The translations under genes were made by a program, and so were the position numbers. 41,724 nt of DNA from DATKPE01 sp035524335 (GTDB taxonomy: Bacteria > Bacteroidota > Ignavibacteria > UBA10030 > SZUA-254): NCBI GenBank assembly GCA_035524335.1, contig DATKPE010000044.1, positions 1 through 41,724 of the forward strand, given 5' to 3'. Of the stretch, positions 1-9,499 are shown piece by piece (position 1 is the first letter of the stretch; each line of letters begins with the position of its first letter). Under the pieces are notes generated by a model that worked only from the letters and a program-made list of their open reading frames with translations, ran no database searches and was not told where the DNA came from.

Positions 1-2539
1 GATCGCTCACGCTTGCGGCTTCCAGACGGTAAAAATACAATCCGCTCGCAAAGTTCGACGCGTTCCACGAGAGCTGTTTGTACCCCGCCTCCTGCACTCC
101 CTCGGCAAGCGTCTGGACGACACGGCCCAGCAGATCATAGACCCTCAACGTGACCCGGCTGTCGGCCGGGAGCTGATACCTGATTGTCGTGGCGGGATTG
201 AACGGATTCGGATAGGCCTGATCCAATCCATAGTTCTCCGGCAGTCCGTTCGCGGGCAATCCCTCCACCGGCGGCGGAACCGGCGGCTGTTCGGCAACCG
301 TCACAATGGTTATCCGCTGTTTCTGCCGGCTGGAGCCAGCGGTTGACGAGAGAATCAGATCGCACGGTTTGTTCACCTTCACCCAATATCCGCTCCCCGG
401 TTCGATGGTGTCGACGATCGCATAACCCTGCCGGAAGGCGAAGAACTGGCTGAGGATGACGCCGCCCGAATCGGAGGTGAGGAACGAGACCGGCACCGGT
501 ACGGAGATGGAGCCGATCAGGTTCCAGCCGGCGGCAAGGCAGACGGTGTCTGACAAGACCATGAAGCCTGTAATGGAATCGGTGCAGGGAGTTGAAAACC
601 TCAGCCAGTAGCCCTCGCCGCAGGCAAGTGTATCTTTTGTGGTGTAGGTTCCCTGATAACAATATGCGGCGGAGACGGCGTGGGGAAACAGCAGGGAAGT
701 CCGGAAATCGCAGACTCCGGTCGGAACTGAAACCAGGTTCCAGCCGCGATTGACACCCAGCAGACTTGACACAACTATTCTTGCAAACCGGACAACTATC
801 GTGTGGTTCGCATCCACACGATGAAATGTGAACGAACTGCTGTCCCCCGCATACACTCCGTCGACGAGTATACTGTCGATTCGATAACCGGCATTCGGTG
901 TAAAAGTGAATGTCTGGGATGAATCATACACAAGCAGTATCGAATCCGACGGAGTAATTCTTCCACATCCCAATGCCTCCGTGAGTATGAGAAAGATGTT
1001 TTGTTTGAACGTCGCGCGAATTGTATGAAAGAGATGAAGGTGCGTAAAGGTATAGCTTGCCGTTGAGTCCACCTTTACGCCGTCGACAATCACGCTGTCG
1101 GTCCGGTAGCCCGCATCCGGTGTAACGATAATCTGCCGGCTGGAGTCCTGATTCACAAAAATAAATCCCTGCGGAGAAATCGCGCCGTGGCTTCCCGCCG
1201 TTGCCCAGACAACAGCCGGATAGATAAAGGTGATGCGCGCGTAAAACGCAGCGCCGCTCGGCCCGCTCGTATTATAATCCGATACCAGCAGTTCATTCTG
1301 CCCCGCCTTAAAAAGGGATTGATCGACGGTTAGGAAGGATGCGTTTGCATACTCGGTGAGGACCCCCGGACTGTTGCTGAACAGGGATGGCGTGATGGCA
1401 TGTCCGTTCACGAACACCCTCCCGAAATCGTCGGTGTTGCCGGCGCCGCTCAGGATGACATTTTCAGAACATGGCAGAAGGGTAAATGACGACCGGAAAA
1501 AGCCGCTCTCTCCGTCGCCGGGCGGAATATTTATCACCTGAGTGCCGGGCGGCGCTCCGGGCGGCACCGGCGTAAAAGAGCCGAATCCTCCGATATCGAC
1601 CGGCGTGAATGTCAAATCGCCCACAGATCCGCTGTCGAGCCTGTCGACGCCTGCCGGAGATGCTGTAATGCTGGAATCGCTCATGATGATGATTGTGCCT
1701 CTGAGAGGACCGAAGACAACCCGGAGGGTATGGTCCGCCGAGATGTTGTTGAATGTATAGCCGGTCAGGGAGTCGGTATCAGTTCCATCCACGATGATGC
1801 TGTCGATTTCAAATCCGGTCCACGGCGTCACGCTGAATGTCTGGGATGTACCTTCGGGCAACGTAATCAGGCCGCTCGGCGAAATTGATCCGCCGGCTCC
1901 CGCCGTTGCCATGATCGTATGCATCGTGGGAACCGTGAACGCGCCGTACCGATAGATCAGCAGATAGAAAGAGCCTTCGGGATTCACCCCGGGCGGCGGC
2001 GGCGGTCCAATTCCATCATAACCACCGGCTGAGTCGGGAATCATTACCGATCGCGCATGGAGCAGATTCACGTTCACCCGCGCTCCCCCGGTTGCAGAAT
2101 CCTTTATGACGATACTGTCACAGTTCCCGACGATCGTCGCCGAATCCGGCCACGTAATGAACGTGCTGTAACCGGCATCGGGAACCACCAGCAGGAGGAA
2201 TGTATCGATCTGCGTACGTGCGGTCCACGGCCTGATATCCCGCCGCCAAAGGTTCCCGGCGGTATTATTATAATAAGTACCGCGAGGATCCATCCAGACC
2301 GTATATCCTCCCCATGGAGGCGGAGGCGGTCCTTCCTCTTCACCAAACGCGGTATCAAGGCCATGCGTTGCGCCCGTGATGGCGCCGAATATCATCGTCA
2401 TCGTATCGAGATAGCCAAAGGCGGAACCCTCATTCACACTTAACCACGTTGTCGATGAGACAATCGTCTGGCTTCGGGAAATTGAACAAATGAAAATCAT
2501 CATCAAAAGAATGCACAGATGGTAAAAAAAGTGCTTCAT
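1..2539 (-). CDS. T9SS-sorted surface protein with InlB-like repeats (3' end cut by window)
   Basis: Open frame of 846 codons running off the left edge, so the stop and last few residues are missing. The start is ATG at 2539, preceded by a strong AAGGAG Shine-Dalgarno. Residues 1-23 are a signal peptide. Three copies of a Flg_new_2/InlB-B-like repeat (pattern GxIxPxG...FxxxPxxGYxIDSIxVDG) lie near residues 210-275, 444-510 and 517-584. Between the first two is a beta-sandwich stretch (about 325-440) with FVNGH and KAGQNELLVSDY motifs, like galactose-binding/PA14-type folds. Residues 590-740 hold a double WNL...GYW module, and from about 773 the T9SS sorting domain begins (AYPNPFNPATTIRYQLP, then VYDLLGRVVQ). 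An exported, cell-surface-anchored or released protein; ligand unknown. The family call for repeats and sorting domain is firm, the biological role is not. Confidence 0.85.
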   Translation of the reverse strand, partial: MKHFFYHLCILLMMIFICSISRSQTIVSSTTWLSVNEGSAFGYLDTMTMIFGAITGATHGLDTAFGEEEGPPPPPWGGYTVWMDPRGTYYNNTAGNLWRRDIRPWTARTQIDTFLLLVVPDAGYSTFITWPDSATIVGNCDSIVIKDSATGGARVNVNLLHARSVMIPDSAGGYDGIGPPPPPGVNPEGSFYLLIYRYGAFTVPTMHTIMATAGAGGSISPSGLITLPEGTSQTFSVTPWTGFEIDSIIVDGTDTDSLTGYTFNNISADHTLRVVFGPLRGTIIIMSDSSITASPAGVDRLDSGSVGDLTFTPVDIGGFGSFTPVPPGAPPGTQVINIPPGDGESGFFRSSFTLLPCSENVILSGAGNTDDFGRVFVNGHAITPSLFSNSPGVLTEYANASFLTVDQSLFKAGQNELLVSDYNTSGPSGAAFYARITFIYPAVVWATAGSHGAISPQGFIFVNQDSSRQIIVTPDAGYRTDSVIVDGVKVDSTASYTFTHLHLFHTIRATFKQNIFLILTEALGCGRITPSDSILLVYDSSQTFTFTPNAGYRIDSILVDGVYAGDSSSFTFHRVDANHTIVVRFARIVVSSLLGVNRGWNLVSVPTGVCDFRTSLLFPHAVSAAYCYQGTYTTKDTLACGEGYWLRFSTPCTDSITGFMVLSDTVCLAAGWNLIGSISVPVPVSFLTSDSGGVILSQFFAFRQGYAIVDTIEPGSGYWVKVNKPCDLILSSTAGSSRQKQRITIVTVAEQPPVPPPVEGLPANGLPENYGLDQAYPNPFNPATTIRYQLPADSRVTLRVYDLLGRVVQTLAEGVQEAGYKQLSWNASNFASGLYFYRLEAASVSD

Positions 2540-2729
2540 GGTATATCTCCTTCCATGTAGCGGAGAAATATGCGTGGGAAAGGTTATCGGAGGGATATCC
2601 GCTTATTAGGTTATACCCTATTATACCGGCATCCCGGTGGACACACAGAACCGTTTCGACAGGAATTCAAAATTTTATTGAGGATACCGCAATCAGCCGG
2701 GAAGAACAGGAGGGAGATTACTATCGGAC

Positions 2730-2760
2730 AAAATTATCGCATACTCATGCGATTAATTTT
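2730..2760 (-). terminator. AT-rich hairpin, probable terminator of the anti-sigma-like gene
   Basis: An inverted repeat with perfect ATCGCAT/ATGCGAT core and a 4-base loop, extended by A/T pairs to AAAATT...AATTTT with one bulge. It lies 56 bases past the stop of the gene ending at 2816; on the minus strand the arm ends in a short U-rich run. The near-symmetry would let it act on either strand. Confidence 0.45.
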
Positions 2761-2815
2761 TTGCAGGCCTGATATTGAATTGCGGAAAAACGATTTATCT
2801 GATCGCTCCTGTCTG

Positions 2816-4228
2816 CTAATTCCGTGCACTATCCTGGAGACTCCAGAGATATCGTTTGTTGATCGCCCAACCGCGCACAAACTGTTCGCCGTTCCAGTAT
2901 TCGGCCGCCGTGCGCAGATTCCCGAGGTACCGGTCGTCCACGCGTTCGGAACTCCTCCCTTCCGCTTCCATCCGTTTGTGCAGTCGGACGAAATCGTCCG
3001 TCGGCCGGACTTTGATGCAGTGCAATGTGCTGTCGAAGGAGAACAACAGATCGGCCCGTTCGCCTTCATATTCCTCTTCCGTTTTTACCTCGATCGACCC
3101 GTCCCCTCTCAGCGCCAGGTAGGTCTTGGGTGAATAGCGCTGTGTGGCGTTCTTCATGAGATCGGAATACGGGAGAAGAATGTAGAATTTTTCCGTTCCG
3201 GGCGGGGAATTCTGCGGTGTGAACGGTTCGGTCGATGGTCCATGCCCCGTCACCGTCCGGGGGTCCAGAATGATAAATGCCGGTCTGGAATAGCTGTTGT
3301 TACCGCCTGTACAGAGGATGTCCTCCACACCTTTTCCGTCCAGGTCCTTATGCACCAGATTCTCGATCCATCCGCTGTGCCAGAATTCACCGGCCAATGA
3401 GCCGGTACGGGCGTCGAGGACGAGGACCGACGACGGCCAGCGCGGATCGTGACGGCTGATCGCCGCAAGGAGCGGCTTCCCGTCGCCGCCGAAATTTCCC
3501 ACCACAATCTCGCGGAAGAGGTAATCATCCGGCATGTTCTCCGTGCCGAACACCATCGACCGGTCGTAGGTATAGCGCCAGCGTTCGCCGCCGTCGTCAT
3601 TATAACAGAGGATGACGTTATCGAGCGGCGAGCGCGTTCCGAACTCCCCGAAAATACCGAAAACCTGATTGTGCCCGTCGCCGTTCAGGCTGAATGTGGT
3701 AAGATAGGTTCCGTCGATCCTGTTTGCATATTTATCGTCATAATTCTGGAATGCATGCCTGCGCCACAATTCCTCCCCCTTATTGTTGTACGCGACGATA
3801 AATTCATCCCTTGCGCGGACATAGGAGAGATTCCGGTCGGCGAATGCGTTCCGCAGAGGGTTGAATAGCAGAAATATCGCCGTCAGAACGGCCGCCGCGC
3901 TGATCGATGAGGCGACATAATGCCGCGCGGTAAACGCAAACACCCTCGCCGGCACGGTCATCCGGACCGCCTGCAGAGACCCGTCACCGCCGAGCGGCTT
4001 CTGTATCATCATCTGCCGCAGTGTCAACGCTTCCCTGCTCCGGACGGCATGCTCCTGCTGAAGGTTTGTCACCTCGCCGTAGTACTCCCGCATTTCCTTC
4101 ACGAGAGCCGCACATCCGGGGCATTCCCGCAGGTGCTTTTCGATGACGGGCCTCCGATCCCGGATTTCCTCGGCATCCAGGACGAACAACTGCAGTGTAT
4201 TTTCGTCAACGTGTTCCATATCCATCAT
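2816..4228 (-). CDS. Membrane anti-sigma-like zinc-finger protein with extracytoplasmic FG-GAP/PQQ-like propeller
   Basis: 470 residues. The N-terminus (about 1-75) is a zf-HC2-type anti-sigma zinc finger with the HxxxCxxC signature at H32, C36, C39. A single transmembrane helix lies near residues 103-123. The remaining ~345 residues are predicted outside the cytoplasm and look like a degenerate beta-propeller: blades with YNNKGEELW, NGDGHNQVFG, YNDDGGERWRY, DLDGKGVEDI and similar FG-GAP/VCBS or PQQ-like strands. The gene follows the 342-residue gene at 4304 with a 75-base gap and probably shares its transcript. In ZAS anti-sigma factors the zinc finger holds a sigma factor at the membrane until an outer domain receives a signal; applied here this is inference. 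Start: ATG at 4228, though ATGs at residues 2 and 4 are possible and no strong SD is visible. Confidence 0.75.
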   Translation of the reverse strand: MMDMEHVDENTLQLFVLDAEEIRDRRPVIEKHLRECPGCAALVKEMREYYGEVTNLQQEHAVRSREALTLRQMMIQKPLGGDGSLQAVRMTVPARVFAFTARHYVASSISAAAVLTAIFLLFNPLRNAFADRNLSYVRARDEFIVAYNNKGEELWRRHAFQNYDDKYANRIDGTYLTTFSLNGDGHNQVFGIFGEFGTRSPLDNVILCYNDDGGERWRYTYDRSMVFGTENMPDDYLFREIVVGNFGGDGKPLLAAISRHDPRWPSSVLVLDARTGSLAGEFWHSGWIENLVHKDLDGKGVEDILCTGGNNSYSRPAFIILDPRTVTGHGPSTEPFTPQNSPPGTEKFYILLPYSDLMKNATQRYSPKTYLALRGDGSIEVKTEEEYEGERADLLFSFDSTLHCIKVRPTDDFVRLHKRMEAEGRSSERVDDRYLGNLRTAAEYWNGEQFVRGWAINKRYLWSLQDSARN

Positions 4229-4303
4229 GAAGCTGTCACCCTATCTGTATATACATGCATTTCGACCGGTCGACAGACGTTGCAGATAAATGTTCATGTT
4301 CGT

Positions 4304-5332
4304 TCACCTGACGAGGTACTCTCTCACCCGCTGTTTTCCGAGCTTTGCGAGGTATTCCACGGTCGTCCGGTGGTCTGATGTGTAACTTTCGCGGGTCAGG
4401 CCGGGCACATAGTCCCGGAGGTGATCGAAATACGATTTTTCCCCGGTTCCGTCCAGGCCGAAACCGGAAAGGAGGATCTGATTCAATGCCAGGAAGTACT
4501 TTTCGAAAAGCTCCTCGCTGACTTTCTCACCCGCCACGTACGTCTCCCGCATTTCGGCGCGGAGTTCACCGCACACCCGGCCGACGACCGCGGGAAGGTC
4601 GAGACCTGCATCCGGTTCGGGCTGGACAATCTTCGCGTCGGTATCGGCGGCCTGCGCCAGCCCGTATATTTCCTTGAACAGCACTGCGGCGGTGATGAGG
4701 CGGACGCCGCGCTGGTATTCCTCCTGCTCGCAGAGGATGACGTGCATTTTACGGAGCATCTGCGGAACGTTATCGTCGAGCCGGACAATCTGCAGGACAA
4801 GGTCCTTGAGGTACTCGTACGGCACCGGCGGCCGGTGGAGCAGGGGATCGATACCGGCGGGGAAAATATAGACGTCGTTGAACCTCGTTTCCCTGACGAA
4901 CTGCTCAGAGCGTTCAAGCGCGAGCCTGATGTTCCGGAGAATTCTTCCGAAGACGGGGTCTGTTTCCTGGTAGAGGCGGATGAGACCGTCGTTGATCCTC
5001 CCAATGATCAGACCGCGCAGGATGACCACTAGCTGCTCGTCCGACTGAGGCATACCGGCGGGGATATTTTTCTCCACATACCGCTGAATATGGGGGAAGC
5101 GCCCTTCCGCGTCGCGCTGGAACAGCTCGGCAAGACAGTCGTACACAACATCGGTCTCGTTCAGGCCGAGAGCATGAAGGTTCAGCTTGCCGAGGGCGAT
5201 CCGCTTCCGGACGACGGGGAGGGCAAGATCACAGCACAATTCCACAAACTCCCGCACCTCCGGAGCCCCTGGGGTTCCGGAGAGAATCGAAGCGAGTAAT
5301 CCATTGAGTAATGAATGACGGCGTTTTTCCAT
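4304..5332 (-). CDS. Unknown cytoplasmic protein, possible divergent sigma-like partner of the zinc-finger protein
   Basis: 342 residues, no signal peptide or membrane helix, mostly helical. The family is not one I recognise with certainty. The N-terminal third (ALPVVRKRI..., ETDVVYDCLAELFQRD, FPHIQRYVEKN) has the look of sigma-70 region 2-type helices. The C-terminus (about 310-342, YTSDHRTTVEYLAKLGKQ) resembles the HTH of sigma region 4, where THRTTVEYL-like residues precede the recognition helix. The strongest argument is context: it is directly followed by a membrane zf-HC2 anti-sigma-like gene. It is longer than ECF sigma factors (about 180-200 aa), so a sigma-like call stays tentative. 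The start ATG at 5332 has no clear SD; a 7-bp inverted repeat lies 24-44 bases upstream. Confidence 0.5.
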   Translation of the reverse strand: MEKRRHSLLNGLLASILSGTPGAPEVREFVELCCDLALPVVRKRIALGKLNLHALGLNETDVVYDCLAELFQRDAEGRFPHIQRYVEKNIPAGMPQSDEQLVVILRGLIIGRINDGLIRLYQETDPVFGRILRNIRLALERSEQFVRETRFNDVYIFPAGIDPLLHRPPVPYEYLKDLVLQIVRLDDNVPQMLRKMHVILCEQEEYQRGVRLITAAVLFKEIYGLAQAADTDAKIVQPEPDAGLDLPAVVGRVCGELRAEMRETYVAGEKVSEELFEKYFLALNQILLSGFGLDGTGEKSYFDHLRDYVPGLTRESYTSDHRTTVEYLAKLGKQRVREYLVR

Positions 5333-5639
5333 GCCCGGACGACACTAATTCGCCTATGCGCCGGTAATTGGCGCATTCCACTTTCAGTTCGTACCAAACC
5401 GATGGAAAGAACAGATGAGATGTGATTCCCCCCGCCAGCAACCAATAAAAACTACGGAATACAAAGGGAAGATGCAACAGAAACCGATATCTCGCGAAGA
5501 TCGGATGAAGAAGCCAGAATTTACTGATATTGAGAATTTGAACAGGAAAGCGATGTACAAAGGCAGGGCAAAGGAAATGGGAGCGGCGGCGGGAGGGACT
5601 GCATTCGGGCCGGATCAGTCCGGATGACGGCTCCCCGAT
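5333..5639. other. Intergenic gap with a perfect 7-bp inverted repeat
   Basis: No gene is supported here; the 70-codon plus-strand frame at 5415 lacks domain features. The stretch 5356-5376 is a perfect inverted repeat (ATGCGCC, 7-base loop, GGCGCAT) just upstream of the gene starting at 5332. It may be an operator or a 5' leader hairpin. A second small hairpin (CCGGA tcag TCCGG) lies near 5612-5625 beyond the methyltransferase gene, without a U-tract. Confidence 0.4.
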
Positions 5640-6200
5640 CTACCAGAGCCCGGGGATAAGGCGTTTCGTCCGCTTCCGGTACTCCTGATATTCCGCACCC
5701 AGCGACGTTGCCAGCATTTCCTCTTCCACCCGGATCCTGTAGATCAGGGCGGCGAGGGGCAAGACGATGGAGACGATCAGCGAAAGCCAGTTCCGGGTTG
5801 CGATGCCGGATCCCGTGCAGAGAAGAAGCAGGCCGGTGTAGGATGGATGCCGCACGAGCCTGTACGGGCCCTCTTTCGTGACCTTCTGGTCACGGTGGGT
5901 CTCGACCGTCGTGCGGAACGAGGAGCCGAGGACGCTGACGGCCCAGACGCGGATCGCAAAGCCGAGAAGCATGACCGAAAAGCCGGTCCGGGAGAGCACG
6001 GCATGGCTTACGTACGGGATGTCGAAGTGCGTGGTTGCGGCGATAAATCCGGCGGTGGTCAGTCCGCCGGCGATCGCAAGGATGTTAAAATAGATCGTAC
6101 CGCGGTCATGCGCAGTTTTCCCTCTCCCCCGCACGCGATCGCGGACGATGAGCGAGGCCTCGAAGCAGACCCAGAGAATTGTGAAATAGTTGATTAGCAT
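5640..6200 (-). CDS. Isoprenylcysteine carboxyl methyltransferase (ICMT/PEMT) family membrane protein
   Basis: 186 residues with four or five hydrophobic segments. The C-terminal half carries the family signature: GPYRLVRHPSYTG (111-123), then a hydrophobic hairpin, then an acidic EEE (159-161) followed by GAEYQEYRKRTKRLIPG. In this family the RHPxY and the Glu regions form the S-adenosylmethionine pocket at the cytoplasmic face. Bacterial members are mostly of unknown substrate (lipids or small hydrophobic acceptors), so no specific reaction is assigned. Complete length for the family. It stands alone; the efflux operon ends about 180 bases upstream in the same direction. No strong SD before the ATG. 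Confidence 0.85.
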   Translation of the reverse strand: MLINYFTILWVCFEASLIVRDRVRGRGKTAHDRGTIYFNILAIAGGLTTAGFIAATTHFDIPYVSHAVLSRTGFSVMLLGFAIRVWAVSVLGSSFRTTVETHRDQKVTKEGPYRLVRHPSYTGLLLLCTGSGIATRNWLSLIVSIVLPLAALIYRIRVEEEMLATSLGAEYQEYRKRTKRLIPGLW

Positions 6201-6322
6201 TGCGCCATCGGTTTAGGCAGGATCGACCCGGGAAAGTATGTGATCCATAATCCGATACGGCACCGCCGAAGGTGCCGGCATCAAATTAACGGATAATCGG
6301 GGAGAATTTCAAAAACGTCTTG

Positions 6323-6363
6323 GATTCTTCGTCCGTAAAAGAATAACCGTCCTTAGAATGGCA
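6323..6363. repeat. R3 short hairpin repeat (copy a)
   Basis: About 41 bases matching the R3 pattern: GATTCTTCGTCCG, a variable AT-rich middle, then CCTTAGAATGGC. The ATTCT/AGAAT ends can pair. It lies 14 bases past the stop of the RND pump gene, and on the minus strand the hairpin is followed by GTTTTTGAAATT, so it may also act as the operon's transcription end. A second perfect hairpin (CGGCACC, 6-base loop, GGTGCCG) sits at 6258-6277. Both lie in the gap between the pump and methyltransferase genes. Confidence 0.6.
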
Positions 6364-6376
6364 GAAATACCCTCCC

Positions 6377-9300
6377 TCACGCCCTCCCGCCTGCTTCAAG
6401 GCCGACGGCGGAATCCATCTCCGGTGCGGCATGCACTTCACCCTCCTCCTGCTTCGTCTCTTTCACAAACCGGGAAAGAACGGTATAGAGCACCGGCACA
6501 AGAATAAGCGTCAGGAACGTCGAAAAAAGCAGTCCGCCCGCCACCGCCATCCCGAGCGGCCGGCGCGACTCGGCTCCGGCGCCGAATCCGATCGCGATCG
6601 GCAGAACCCCGAAGATCGTCGCAAAGGAGGTCATGAGAATCGGCCGCAGGCGGATCGTCGCCGCTTCGATAACCGCATCGGCGACCGGTTTTCCCTGCTT
6701 CCGGAGTTGATTGGAGAACTCCACGATCAGGATCGCGTTTTTCGTGACGAGCCCGATGAGCATGATGAGACCGATCTGCGAATAGATGTTCAGACTCTGC
6801 CCGAAGACGAAGAGCGTCAGCAATGCCCCGAATATTGCGAGCGGCACCGAAAGGAGAATCGTGAGCGGATGGATGAAACTCTCGAACTGCGCCGCAAGCA
6901 CGAGATAGATGAACACGATCGCGAGCAGGAACATGAAGTAGAGGCTCGAACTCGAGCTCTTGTACTCGAGCGATTGCCCGCCGAAATCCCGTTTCATGCC
7001 GGCGGGAAGTTTCTCCGCCGAGATCCTGTCGAGATCGTCGAGCGCCTGTCCCAGGCTCACGCCGGGGACGAGGTTCGCCGTGATCGTCGCCGAGCGGACC
7101 CGGTTGTAATGGTTCAGTTCCTTCGGCGCGAGCGTTTCATCCACCCGGAGGACATTGGCGAGCTGGACGAGCCCGCCCTTTCCGCGGATATAGACTTCCC
7201 GGATCGCATCCGGCGTCGACCGCGCGGCCGGCTTCATCTGCAGAATGCAGTCGTACTGTTTCGTCCCGCGCTTGAAGTTCGTCACGACCCGCCCGCCGAG
7301 GAGCGTTTCGAGCGTCGAACCGATGTCGGTCACCGAAGCGCCGAGGCCCGAGGCCCGTTCCCGGTCGATCGTAAGATCGAGCTGGGGTTTGTTCAGGCGC
7401 AGATCGGTATCGAGATTAATCATGTAGCCCAGTTTCGCCGCCTCACCCATGATGGCGCCGACCGTCTTGTTGAGATCTTCGTAGTTGTCCCCCTGGAGAA
7501 CGTATTCGACCGGGCTGGAGCTGAACGATCCTCCCAGACTCGGCGGATTGATGACAAACGCCAGGACGCCGGGGATCGATATCAGCTGGGGAAACAGCTC
7601 CTGGACGATCTGCTGCTGGGATTTTTTCCGTTCGCCGTGCGGCTTGAGGCCGAGGAAAATAAAGCCGTTCGTCACGACACCGGGGCCCCCGAAACCGAGG
7701 CCGGTGGCGGTGAACAGCGATTGACGCTCCGGAAGCCGGAGGAGCCGCTGTTCCACCTCTTTCATGTACTTGTCGGTATAGTCGAGGGTCGCGCCTTCGG
7801 GCGCGATCACGATCCCGAAGCCGATGCCGCGGTCTTCCACCGGCACGAGCTCGCTCGGCAGGAATTTGAAGATGACAACGCTCGCCGCAACCGCGCAGAG
7901 GGCGCCGGCGATCATGAGCGTTTTTCTCTTCATCGCGTACCGGAGACTCCGGTCGTACAGATCGTTCAGCCAGTTGAAAAACCGGTCGAACGACCGCGAC
8001 GCCCAGCTGTTGCTGACCCCGTGGAGCGGCTTGAGAATCTTCGAGCAGAGCATCGGCGTCAGCGTCAGCGCGACGAAGCCCGAAATGAGAATCGCGACGG
8101 CGAGCGAAATGCCGAACTCGTTGAACAGCCGGCCGACCGAGCCGGTGAGGAAGGCGAGCGGCACGAACACCGCGACCAGCGTTATCGTGGTGGCGATGAC
8201 CGCGAAGCCGATCTCACTGCTTCCGTCGATCGCCGCCTGCCACCTGCTTTTTCCCATTTCCATGTGGCGGAAGACATTTTCCAGAACGACGATGGCGTCG
8301 TCGACGACCAGACCGATCGCCAGCACCAGGGCGAGGAGCGTCAGGATGTTGAGGGTAAAGCCCGCAAAATAAGCCGCCGCCATCGCTCCGATGATCGAAA
8401 TGGGGATCGCCATCGTGGGAATGGCGGTCGCGCGGGGACTTTTCAGGAACGCCAGCACGACCAGGACGACGAGCGCCATGGCGATCACCAGCGTTTCCTT
8501 CACCTCATCGATCGAATCGTTGATGAAGGTCGAGGAATCGTACGCCACGTCGAGCTTCATGCCGGCCGGCAGAAGGCCGGAGAGTTCTCCCAGCGCCTGC
8601 CGCACGTCCGCGGCGACGTCGACGGTGCTGGCCTTCGACTGCTTGACGATGCCGAGCCCGACCGCCGATTGCCCGTTGTAGCGCACCTGCGTCCGTTCAT
8701 CCGCCGCGCCGACGTTCACTTCGGCGACGTCGCGAAGGCGGACGAGATCGTTTTCCTGCTGTGAGACGATGATCGCGCCGAATTCCTCCGGCGTCGAGAG
8801 CTCGCCGTGGGTCCGGACGGAAAATTCACGCTCGACTCCCTCCACCCTGCCGCCCGGTATCTCCGCATTCTCCCTCCGGATGGCGGCTTCGACGTCCTGC
8901 GTCGTCAGACCGTGCGCCGCCATTCTCAGCGGATCGAGCCAGACGCGCATTGCATACCGCCGCTCGCCCGCAATGATCACCGAACCGACGCCGGGAAGAC
9001 GCTGGATCCGCTCCTTCAATATCCGGTCCGCGACGTCGGTAAGTTCCAGCCCGCTGTGGCGATCGCTCGACAGCGCGAGCCAGACGATCGCCTGCGCATT
9101 CACGTCGACCTTGGAGATCACCGGGTCGTCGATTTCCCGCGGCAGAGTACTCCGCACCCGCGACACACGGTCCCGGACGTCGTTTGCGGCCTCGTCAACA
9201 TTCCGGTTCAGCTCGAATTCTATGGTGATCACCGACCCCTGCTCGCGGCTCGAGGAGGTCATCGTCTTCACCCCCTCCAGCGTGGCGAATTGTTCCTCCA

Positions 9301-9499
9301 GCACGTTGGTGATCCCGGTTTCCACCACGGAGGGACTCGCTCCGCGATATAACGTCGTGACCGATATGATCGGGGGATCGATATCGGGATATTCGCGCAC
9401 CGGCAGACGGAGAAAAGCGATGACCCCGAAGAGGAGAATCGTAAAACTCATCACGCTCGCAAGCACCGGGCGTTGTATCGACATCGAACTCAGTTTCAT
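6377..9499 (-). CDS. HAE1-family RND multidrug efflux pump (AcrB-like inner-membrane transporter)
   Basis: 1040 residues counted from ATG at 9499, which overlaps the stop of the preceding gene as ATGA and has GGGGAG 9 bases upstream. The frame stays open further upstream, but that part is the shadow of the fusion-protein gene. Full family length with a first helix at 12-30, two large periplasmic loops and twelve expected helices. The proton-relay residues are present: D400-D401 in GLVVDDAIVVLENVF and K920 in LIGLVTKNAILIVEF. The pump takes substrates from the periplasm or membrane and drives them by proton antiport through the adaptor and outer-membrane channel encoded just upstream. HAE1 (drugs and other amphiphiles) rather than heavy-metal type is inferred from DDAIVVLEN; actual substrate unknown. 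No local regulator gene is seen. Confidence 0.97.
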   Translation of the reverse strand: MKLSSMSIQRPVLASVMSFTILLFGVIAFLRLPVREYPDIDPPIISVTTLYRGASPSVVETGITNVLEEQFATLEGVKTMTSSSREQGSVITIEFELNRNVDEAANDVRDRVSRVRSTLPREIDDPVISKVDVNAQAIVWLALSSDRHSGLELTDVADRILKERIQRLPGVGSVIIAGERRYAMRVWLDPLRMAAHGLTTQDVEAAIRRENAEIPGGRVEGVEREFSVRTHGELSTPEEFGAIIVSQQENDLVRLRDVAEVNVGAADERTQVRYNGQSAVGLGIVKQSKASTVDVAADVRQALGELSGLLPAGMKLDVAYDSSTFINDSIDEVKETLVIAMALVVLVVLAFLKSPRATAIPTMAIPISIIGAMAAAYFAGFTLNILTLLALVLAIGLVVDDAIVVLENVFRHMEMGKSRWQAAIDGSSEIGFAVIATTITLVAVFVPLAFLTGSVGRLFNEFGISLAVAILISGFVALTLTPMLCSKILKPLHGVSNSWASRSFDRFFNWLNDLYDRSLRYAMKRKTLMIAGALCAVAASVVIFKFLPSELVPVEDRGIGFGIVIAPEGATLDYTDKYMKEVEQRLLRLPERQSLFTATGLGFGGPGVVTNGFIFLGLKPHGERKKSQQQIVQELFPQLISIPGVLAFVINPPSLGGSFSSSPVEYVLQGDNYEDLNKTVGAIMGEAAKLGYMINLDTDLRLNKPQLDLTIDRERASGLGASVTDIGSTLETLLGGRVVTNFKRGTKQYDCILQMKPAARSTPDAIREVYIRGKGGLVQLANVLRVDETLAPKELNHYNRVRSATITANLVPGVSLGQALDDLDRISAEKLPAGMKRDFGGQSLEYKSSSSSLYFMFLLAIVFIYLVLAAQFESFIHPLTILLSVPLAIFGALLTLFVFGQSLNIYSQIGLIMLIGLVTKNAILIVEFSNQLRKQGKPVADAVIEAATIRLRPILMTSFATIFGVLPIAIGFGAGAESRRPLGMAVAGGLLFSTFLTLILVPVLYTVLSRFVKETKQEEGEVHAAPEMDSAVGLEAGGRA

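Noticed and set aside
2057..2443. Plus-strand 128-codon frame inside the first T9SS gene
   Set aside because: Antisense shadow of a well-supported gene with signal peptide, repeats and sorting domain; no SD or domain of its own.
2620..2625. TATAAT on the minus strand 81 bases before the start at 2539
   Set aside because: No acceptable -35 at normal spacing and the group may use a different -10/-33 pattern; not enough to call a promoter.
6431..8764. 777-codon plus-strand frame
   Set aside because: Antisense of the RND gene; highly charged low-complexity composition typical of a shadow frame in GC-rich DNA.
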